Assembly: GCA_013397115.1 (NCBI GenBank)
Contig: VWZW01007674.1
Span: forward strand, 1,443,934-1,507,933
Reading direction: 5' to 3'
Length of the DNA: 64,000 bases
Origin: Edolisoma coerulescens
Taxonomy: Eukaryota; Chordata; Aves; Passeriformes; Campephagidae
Numbering within the stretch: position 1 is the stretch's first letter; each line of letters starts with the position of its first letter. The translations under genes and the position numbers were made by a program. Below, piece after piece: positions 56,301-64,000 of this stretch. The notes below the pieces were generated by a model, which was given only the letters and a program-made list of their open reading frames with translations, was not told the origin of the DNA and ran no database searches.

Positions 56301-59300
56301 GGGACTAGACAAGGGCTGACAAAGGTCAGAAAAATGTTCTGCCTCTGTTATGCTCAGATTGTCATGCTTGGAGGGAACAGTGGGGGAGAGCTGAGAGTCC
56401 CCTCAAACGGCACAAGTGGAGAAGAGCCACTGGGCACTCAAATGTAGATGCTGATCGAACAGGCAGCAAGGGCCTACAGAGGTCTGGTGGAGTAGAAGAC
56501 ATCTTTGTAAAAGGGGAACGCTGTCTCAGAGTACCTCTGTGTCTAAGGCCACGTGGAGTTCATAAGAAATATCTATCATCCATTCAGTGGATTTTCCAGC
56601 TGTGGTCTTCAGAGGTATCACAGTGCCCCCCCGCTGGAATACCGGAATCTGTAAAACACAATGCCAGGGCAGAAAGGTTCCTGTACTCTGATAATGTAAT
56701 TTTACCAAGGATCAGAGATAACAGAAGTTTGCTCAAAACTTAGAAATGAACTTTTACCACAAATATATAAAGAAAATTATTCAACTAATAATGGGAATAG
56801 TAGTAACTTTCTGTATGTGTATAAGCACAATAATTTTGCTTGGAAAAGCAACCCTTGTATCACTTCACTTTACCACCAGGATACAGCAGTGTTCAATCTA
56901 ACAATAAAGGAGATGGGACTTTTATACAAAAGCTATTTTAGATTACATTTCTGCAAGGAAATTGAAATGTCACTTTTCTGATTCTGAATAATGGCAAAAC
57001 AAAAGCTTGGGTTTTTTTCTTCTGCTCAATGCAAGTATCATTTTAGAACAAAAACATACATTCTCCAGGGTTACTGGGATCTTCACTGTGCCTGTATCTT
57101 CCATTCGCTTAAATTTTCTGAAATCATACCAAATCTAGAAAAAATGAAAAAAGAATGAGCATAACACATATGCCAAGATCTGTTCCCTCTGCAGATGCAG
57201 TTACTCTCCTGCTTAGCCTGTCACTATTTCTAACAATGTATTTGATATGTAAGAAAAAGCATTTATTTTTAAATTAAATGACCTTCTGGATAAAAAGAAT
57301 AAATTATTATTCCTGAAGGACAAAAATAATCTGACCTTTTCTACAGTTTGCATAATGTCTTGTATGTCTTAAAGCATCTGGAAGTGCTAAACAATTAAAC
57401 ACTTTTAAAATTTTTTTTGAAAATCTAATTATTGAAAAAGAATATTTATATTGAAGTGAAAATTAACAACGAAGTTGCTAATAATGGGTGACAAAAGAGA
57501 GCTGCATCTGAATCTCCAATGCACCACACTTGCCAGCAGGTTTAACTGCTTTAAGTGTGCCAAGCAGTCATTTGCCACAGAGATCTTGATAAAAAGTATT
57601 TTCCTTAACTTCAGTCTGGAGAGCATAGTCTGTTTTTCTCCTTATACTGAGAAGAATTCTAAGTGTCCTCAGGTGCATTAGTGGAGTCACAAGGCGCTGC
57701 ATGGTCTCATACACTCCCTTTTGCTGCTTACTCTCTAGTCTCAGGCTTTCCCTTAGCAACTATTTTCCCCAAATCACTTCCCTTCCTCCACTTCTGCTCC
57801 TCCACAGCTGCTGTCACCAAATGGTCTTTGTGGGAGTGGACCACTGTGCCATCCTGTGGATAAATACCTTTACTTCAGAGAGGAACTGCTTTCTGTATGT
57901 GTCAGTCTTTGCTAGATATGTCCCAGGCTACTGAGGCTTGTCTCTCCTTGTTAAAATTTTCCCTCCCCACAGTTTCCCTCTGATTTCCTTATGATCTTTC
58001 TTCAAAGTTCCCCTTTCCCAACATAAAATGAGAAGTTTAACACAAAGAGAAATACATGAAAGAAGGACATTGACAATTTAGCTGTTTCATGATGATTGAT
58101 GAGAAGCAGCAAGACTTGAGGGGAGATTTAAACTGTAGGTGACTTGAAACTGTGCAGCAGCTCTTGGAAAAGCAAGAAAGTAAATTTACTGTGACCCAAG
58201 CAAGCAAGGCATCAAGATAGAAGGAAGGGTTCAGAGTGGCACAGCATGGCCAGCCAAGACTTGGCATAGCAGTAGTGCTCAGAAGTTCTGAGATGGGGAG
58301 CTGGAAGGTTTCTGCATAAAATACTTCTTTGGGCTGAACAGCTGAGCAATTCATATACATTCTTACCTCCTCTGACCCTGGAAACAGAACTGTCACTGTC
58401 TTGGCCTCTTTCTCTGTGACTGGATGCACCAACAAAGCATTTCCTGGAGAAAAACATAAACATGGCTGTGGTCCTCAAGGCTGCATCTCCCCAGAGCAGA
58501 ACCTGTATGCTCTGGGGTTGTCAGCCTCCTACAGCCATTTTAGGAGCCTGCTGGGCACGTCATATGCTTAGGTTCACTTTCTACTGTGTAGGGAGCTGAT
58601 GGCTGACTGACTTCAGCAGCCAGCCATACCGCAGTAAACACCAATCACGTTTAGGTGGTAGTTGTTTGCTATGGCATTTTTGAAGGAGACTGTGATCTTA
58701 GCTGCTCCACTGAACTTGATGTTTCAGGTCAAAACCAATCATGTTTTTTAAAGTGACTAGTGAGATAAAACTCAGTTTTTGCATCTCCTATGTCCTCTAT
58801 TTTCAAAGTACGGTTAAAACTAGGTCCCTCAAAGAGGTCTCAAGTTCTATACTGAAGTATAATTTTTTTAAATCTTGGGCAGCATTTTTATGTTTTCTTT
58901 CTGTCATGCAACACCTCAAAAATATTTAACTCATATTCCAGAGAACAAGACACCTGCTTACCCAGCATATACTCATTTTCCACATCAAAAGTTTCCATTT
59001 TCCCTGGAAACTCTATCCAGAGAGACCTGTAGAAAAGAAAGATAATGGAATTGAGTTACATTTTTCCTCTCCAATCAACCTGTTCAAGTCCTTCTGGCAT
59101 TTTCAGGCTCCATTTTCTCCCTCTCTTTACAAGGCACAGTTATCAAGAACAGAAGATAGGGCAAGGTCCTCTTTTGTGTCAGTGACTCAAAGTACCCCTT
59201 TGAGTCACTGATGAGAGTCCCCAGTACAGCATGGGTGAAGACACTACAGTATACCTATCTTTACATCCTATGGCCTCATTTTCTTCCCTCCTGCCTTCTT

Positions 59301-62300
59301 CCTTACAACCTTGTACTACATCTGCCTTCCTTCTATCAAAGGAGAGATGAATGAGCCTCTGTGTCCCAGTCTACCAGCAATGCCGGCACCTGATGAGCTA
59401 GTCCCTGCACCACAGTCTTTCCTGTTCTCAACAGCTCACTGCTGCTTTTATAGCAAGTCTCCTCCTGGCCATCCCTGAAAAACCTGCACCAGAAGTTCAT
59501 TTTCAGTCTTACTCAAAAAAGGGTAGTAATAACCATCTGGTTACGGAACAGGAGATATATATTTAAAGTCTGAGAGATTATGACAGTAATAGCTTGTTAA
59601 GAGACAGGGTCTGGGTTTCCTTACACAAAAGCCTGGCTCACCTGCTCACTCACAGGCATCCACTTGTTCACTGTAGCCCTACTGCTCGTGTGCTTGCTAA
59701 TGAGACACACTTTCCACTCTGCTTGTCTCAGTGAGAAAAATATACTTCCTCCCTAATTCTGTACCTACTGCAGCAAACTTAACACAATAGAAGTGTGATC
59801 TAATACTGTGGGCAGTTCACATGTCAACAAAAGCTTCACTTCAAGAAAGACAGAAACCCACTGTCTATGTCAGTGCATAAAACAGATGCATTTACACCTA
59901 CATACGTGCAGACAGACACTCACACCACATCTGTAAGGCAAATCATCTTCAAAATTCAAACCACTCAACCCTTGTCAAAAAGACCTTTATGTTTTTAAAA
60001 CTTATAAGATGTATCTGCATAACAAAAAGTAAAAGTCAATGTGTGCAAAAGAACAGTTCTAGGGCAACCTCAAAGACACAGAAATCAATACCAGGGAGAT
60101 TAATGACACTCATCTCTTCCTGAAAGTGCTGCATTCAGTTCCATAGAGGTACATTTTTAAGAGGTTAGAGAGCAACAGAAAAAATATTTATTTTCTAATT
60201 TAATTTCTGTTCTAGATTATTAAATTCTCTACTAAAAGAAACATTATAAGGAATACTGCAGAAATAAATGATAAAACTATTATTATGAAATAAGATTTTA
60301 TAACAAATATTTTCATGAGAGGCAAACTGGCATTTACATTTCTAGGTCAGCAAGTTCAGAGTCCATTAAGCACTGTTTTATGTACTGGTTGGACTACTAT
60401 GTGATGTTCTTTATCATGATGAAAAGTCTGAAGTCCACACTACTTTAAAGGGTTTAAAGAATGCAATGTGTTTATTGAATTAGTGTGTTCCAGGTGTCAT
60501 TTGGGAAAAAACTCAAAACACAATTTTCCTCTGAGATCCCTAACAAAGCTTGCAGAATGCATGAAAAGAGTATTATTAGAATTTTTGTGTGGTTTTCTCC
60601 CTTTTAATAGTCAAATAAGTAACTACAAAAGTAAGAGATGGTAATTTAACTTCCCTTCTCCAAGCGAGTCCCTGCAGATAACCCTAAGCCTCCTGACTCA
60701 TGCTCTTACCTCATGACCGGTTCAGCCGCCGTGTGTGCCCGATAGAACAGAGTGTATAAGTAGGGCAGGAGGACGTAGCGCTCTCTAATGGCTTTCCTGA
60801 TGATCTGGGTGTTCTTCTCCCCAAAGAGCCACGGTTCGCGCCGTTTGCTCTCCATGTTAGAATGACCTCTGAAGAAGGGCTGGTAGGCTCCAGCCTGATA
60901 CCAGCGAACAAGTAATTCTGGTTCTGGATCTCCAATAAACCCTCCCACATCAGCTAGATATTGCGCAGACAAATAAAAATACACAGTTGTGGAGATTGTT
61001 CTGGACAATGTGAAGCTCTCCTCTGACAAACATTCCAAGTATATAAATCCATGCATTTCACAGTTTGTTCACTGTTCTGCTGTTGGGCAGCTACTTGTCC
61101 AAATAAGAGTGAAAAACTGGTGCAACAAATTTTTTGAAAAAAAAATCTCAAGGCAGCTTTTGAAAGCTAAGTGAGTGACTTTCCCAGTGACAGAGGACTG
61201 TCACAATGATGCTGCGGAACACCACCTGAGGACTGCTGCTGCAGATGGGACACAAACACTGCACAAAAGTTAGTGGAGACATGATGGTGAGAGCCAGGTT
61301 TCAGGCTTCTGAAACCAGACTAATCTGTGAAACCGCCTGGAAATGCACAGGGCTGTTGAGCTTTCCACCGTCTGTGTTGAAGTCTACCTTGGGAATACAA
61401 GCTTGGTGGCACCATTTATGCACAGTGAGAAACACATTACCTCCACAGAATGAAATCCCTGCCATGCTGATGGTAAGAAGCATTGGAATGGATATTTTCA
61501 AGTAACTCCACTCTGCTGTGTTGTCTCCAGTCCATACTGCCCCTGGAAATAGCCAGTTTGAGTATTATGCAGGAAAAGTGAATGTATACCTCAGTTTATG
61601 CTTGCAGTTAAGGAAAGAAAACAAGAATAATCACAAACTACTTGTGAATTGCTGTACATTGCAACTTTTTTTCTTTATACACGCATGCTCCTGAAATAGG
61701 CAATAACAGCAGGTATTGGTTTGTCACAGGACACAGGTTGCTGTTCTCCCTTTGACTCATACACACCTTGGCAGCCTTTCCTGATTTTTTTAAACACTTG
61801 CACTCTTATGAACTTACCACATCAGTGTTTATAAGACAGTTTCTGTTCCCTCTAGACTACTGTCCATCAAACTTAATAGAACAAAGCAGCAAGGAAGGCA
61901 TCCAGCTAATCCTTACTTACCATACTTCTGCGATCCAGCAAAGAAAGATCGTGTGAGGACAAATGGTCTCTCTTTTCCTGAAGAACGTCTGATGAGTCCT
62001 TCTGCAGTTGCCATTTGCTGAAAATCATGAATATAAAAGTCAGGAAGACAAACTCTTTAATTAGGGTACTTTCTAAATTGTCTTTTTAGCCCTTCTAAGG
62101 CAGAAAAATGAAGAAATCTGTACCCATAAGTAATACCTATTATTAAAGAACACATTCTTATTAGAATATACATGAACAAAAAAATTATTGATGTTGTATA
62201 GTCACAGCCCATGTAATTTACATTTTTTATGGTAGAAAGGCACAGATGTTGTCACATTTTCTTGAGACCAATCACAGTTTATTTCAAATATTGCAACATC

Positions 62301-63515
62301 CAGTACAGCAGAGTTTCAGTCCTTGATGAAGGTTACAGAATACCTACTACTGTGTAAAGTACCACATCAGACCCATGAGAATAACTGCTGTTTGTGTCTC
62401 CAGATACTCTACCTGGTAGAATCCATAGAGGTTGTGTACTTCCCGATGCTCCCAGTTGTTGTAGTGCACAGCATCTTTCTGCATTGTTAGTTCTGCCCCC
62501 TTGAAGACTGAAGGCTCATTCATATCATTCCATACAAAGAGGATATTAGTGGATGCCTGTGACACAGGGTTGCAATTAGGTCATGGCAGAGCCAATCCTG
62601 TGACTTAGAGTGTTTATCTCAAGTGGGTGTCACACCAGTCTGGGGTATGAGTAGAAACAGCAGCACAAAAGCAAGACTTGGTAATTACACTTCTCAGGTC
62701 ACTTGAAAGCCCCCAGCCCCAGTCATTCATCTCATCCCTCCCAGAGGCCCTTCTAGTCAGGGTAGCAGCCTGCAAGCCCACTTGATCTTTGTAATTCTTA
62801 CAAAACTCAGTAGGCACTTGCTATTCCTGCTTTCTGGTGAGGGAAAAGAGGCAGGGAAAAGAGAAGTACAAAACAGCCATGAAGCCGTAAGAGAAGGCCA
62901 GAGGTGAAAAGCTGGAGAGGAAAACCAGCATGGGAAGTATCTACTATGCATGTCTGCTAGGGAAGTAGTTTCAACAACTCTGCTGCAAACCAGAACTTTG
63001 GGGCAGGGTGAGGGGAACTGGAGGTATGCAGCAATGGTCACCCAGACACTTTCAGCACTAGGCAGGAAGGTCAGTGTGAAGTGACCGAGCTGTGAGAATG
63101 CGCTCCCACATCTCTCCTTGTGTGCTATCAAGTTAGTAAAGGCTGGAATAGTAGCATCTGTTTTAGATTATGGGTTCTTAAAATACCTGCAGTTTGTCCC
63201 TTCTACTGCTGCAACTAAGTGAGCATGTTCACTGGTGGCATATGGGTTCCAACTATCTTAGTGTAGGTGTTCACGGAGAAAATCCTTCTATGGTACTTCA
63301 GCTTATCAAGATATTTTCCTATACACTATAATAATAGAGCTACAAAGGCCAACAACTTGCTTAGACAGTATCTTCTCTCTTTTCTCCCTTTTCAGGCTTT
63401 CTGGGATATGTAGATCAGAGCAAATATATACGAACCTTGTATGTTTTGAAGGCAAACTGATCTGCGTACCATTTTCGCACTTCAGGATTTGTGAAATCCA
63501 GGTAACAAGAAGAAC
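53287..63515 (-). CDS. GANC: GANC, neutral alpha-glucosidase C (3' portion, 12 coding exons)
   Basis: Exons from 5' to 3': 63436-63515, 62413-62556, 61921-62017, 61441-61542, 60710-60953, 58962-59026, 58367-58443, 57060-57134, 56535-56648, 55887-55999, 54276-54379, 53287-53396 (stop TGA 53287-53289). They join in one frame, 1325 nt, about the C-terminal half of the roughly 914-aa human protein; upstream exons lie beyond the window. GH31 glucosidases hydrolyse terminal alpha-linked glucose; GANC is a neutral-pH enzyme implicated in glycogen metabolism. The nucleophile Asp lies in WNDMNEP (codon 62524-62526), the acid/base Asp in TGDNTAEW (codon 61523-61525), and the substrate-site motif FFRGH is present. 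GANC is preferred over the paralogue GANAB by the conserved position next to CAPN3 and closer match to remembered human GANC. No frameshift or early stop is seen, so the visible part looks functional. Confidence 0.95.
54276..54379 (-). CDS. GANC: GANC exon
   Basis: 104 nt. Encodes CVDESGQYHSTCVVERVIVL GFGKQPTFVTASSK. Matches human CVVEKILVLGFRK. Confidence 0.92.
55331..55528 (-). mobile_element. CR1 LINE fragment
   Basis: Plus-strand wording 'catctcaggttggaaggga', 'caactccctgctccttgtag' and 'accaccctctcagcgaag' is typical of reversed avian CR1. About 200 bp, in the GANC intron 54380-55886. Ends are approximate. Confidence 0.85.
55887..55999 (-). CDS. GANC: GANC exon
   Basis: 113 nt. Encodes GELYVDDGHSFQYLHKKQFL and YRKFTFHKNILSS, distal beta-sandwich. 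Matches human GELYLDDGHSFQYLHQKQF. Confidence 0.95.
56535..56648 (-). CDS. GANC: GANC exon
   Basis: 114 nt. Encodes IPVFQRGGTVIPLKTTAGKS TEWMIDISYELHVALDTE; IPVFQRGG is a GH31 C-terminal hallmark. Confidence 0.96.
57060..57134 (-). CDS. GANC: GANC exon
   Basis: 75 nt. Encodes IWYDFRKFKRMEDTGTVKIP VTLEN, acceptor ttttttctag, donor gtatgt. Confidence 0.93.
58367..58443 (-). CDS. GANC: GANC exon
   Basis: 77 nt. Encodes NALLVHPVTEKEAKTVTVLF PGSEE, proximal C-terminal beta domain. Confidence 0.94.
58962..59026 (-). CDS. GANC: GANC exon
   Basis: 65 nt. Encodes SLWIEFPGKMETFDVENEYM L. Matches human PLWVEFPDELKTFDMEDEYML. Confidence 0.94.
59027..60709 (-). other. GANC: GANC intron (1.7 kb)
   Basis: AT-rich intron without a recognisable exon. 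It contains the perfect inverted repeat at 59180-59210. Confidence 0.7.
59180..59210. repeat. Perfect 13-bp inverted repeat, 5-nt loop, with two AP-1 sites
   Basis: Arms cagtgactcaaag and ctttgagtcactg around taccc. Each arm contains the AP-1/TRE heptamer (tgactca, tgagtca). Confidence 0.9.
60710..60953 (-). CDS. GANC: GANC exon (end of barrel)
   Basis: 244 nt. Encodes ADVGGFIGDPEPELLVRWYQ, AGAYQPFFRGHSNMESKRRE, PWLFGEKN and EPVM. FFRGH carries the conserved active-site Arg-Gly-His. Confidence 0.97.
61441..61542 (-). CDS. GANC: GANC exon with acid/base Asp
   Basis: 102 nt. Encodes AVWTGDNTAEWSYLKISIPM LLTISMAGISFCG. The Asp in TGDN is the GH31 acid/base. Confidence 0.96.
61921..62017 (-). 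CDS. GANC: GANC exon
   Basis: 97 nt. Encodes QMATAEGLIRRSSGKERPFV and LTRSFFAGSQKY, near-identical to human GANC. Confidence 0.95.
62413..62556 (-). CDS. GANC: GANC exon with GH31 nucleophile
   Basis: 144 nt. Encodes ASTNILFVWNDMNEPSVFKG and NWEHREVHNLYGFYQ. WNDMNEP is the GH31 nucleophile signature. Confidence 0.97.
63436..63515 (-). CDS. GANC: GANC exon (barrel segment)
   Basis: 80 nt. Encodes SSCYLDFTNPEVRKWYADQF AFKTYK (human SSYLDFTNPKVREWYSSLF). Donor gttcgt is unusual but keeps frame. Confidence 0.92.
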
Positions 63516-64000
63516 CTGTGGATGTGGGAGATCCCAATTATTTACCTAATTTTATGAACATTGTCTTTGCACCTAAATACAATGGCCTAAAGCTGCAATG
63601 CTTTTCATAGGCAGCAATAATGTAGTTGCTATTTTTTTTGAAATTAAAGCTCAAGAGCAAATTCCAGGCTGACTTGGAACTCAGTACACCCCTTGCCATG
63701 TTCCAAAGGTCAACACACATAGATTCTGGAGGTCTGAAGCTCAGCACCATTTAAGGATGACTGCTAGCAGTTTGAAATAGCAGTGTGAACAAGAAGTCAG
63801 GGAAACACAGCATCCCTGGTATTTTGAGCTCTAACAGGAAAGTGTCACTGAGAAGCTGAATAACTACATCCTGCCATGCTACTAGAAGTTGTAATATGTC
63901 CTTGATTTTTCCCATAATCATTCCTTTGCCTGGACTGTGGGCTTCCTGTCTGTAAAGAAGGGGGACAACCTCCTTTGCCTCCCCGCAATGAGATTGCCTC
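63516..64000 (-). other. GANC: GANC intron running off the right edge
   Basis: Upstream of the first visible GANC exon. The exon expected next (ending in the family's CWPG motif) was not found before the window end. Confidence 0.6.

Noticed and set aside
1..64000. CRISPR array, tRNA, rRNA, bacterial operon or retroviral provirus
   Set aside because: No regularly spaced repeats, cloverleaf genes, long terminal repeats or uninterrupted long coding frames were seen; the window is ordinary spliced vertebrate DNA.

Overview
This window is vertebrate nuclear DNA, most likely from a bird. Its genes have many short exons with canonical splice sites, spread through AT-rich introns, and five fragments resemble the avian CR1 LINE family. 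No bacterial, phage, plasmid or CRISPR features were seen. Exons were located by reading splice junctions and matching translations to remembered human family members; no database search was run.

Three genes account for the coding sequence, in the same order and relative orientation as human chromosome 15q15 (GANC - CAPN3 - ZNF106). (1) On the + strand, from the left edge to 17096, lie the last 17 coding exons of ZNF106: a basic/coiled-coil region, WD40 repeats and two C-terminal C2H2-type zinc fingers. Its 3' UTR probably runs to about 21255. (2) On the - strand, 23303-49324, is a complete CAPN3 (calpain-3, the muscle calpain) with all 24 coding exons. They include a 12-nt and a 15-nt microexon and add up to 809 codons plus stop (human: 821 aa). 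(3) On the - strand, from 53287 past the right edge, are the last 12 coding exons of GANC (neutral alpha-glucosidase C, family GH31), including both catalytic aspartates.

Layout: 1-17096 ZNF106 exons and introns, with two CR1 pieces; 17097-about 21255 ZNF106 3' UTR; 21256-22334 short convergent intergenic gap; 22335-23302 likely CAPN3 3' UTR with a CA repeat; 23303-49324 CAPN3; 49325-53286 GANC-CAPN3 intergenic DNA with two MEF2-like sites; 53287-64000 GANC 3' half.

The genes are not an operon and are not known to share a pathway. CAPN3 is a muscle cysteine protease, GANC is a glycoside hydrolase and ZNF106 is an RNA-binding/nuclear protein. No clearly new biological system was found. The points most worth checking are an Asp-to-Asn change beside the CAPN3 catalytic cysteine, a sharply bounded CpG-dense patch over one CAPN3 exon, regulated-looking splicing around the CAPN3 IS2 region, a GC-AG intron in ZNF106, and a perfect hairpin carrying two AP-1 sites in a GANC intron.
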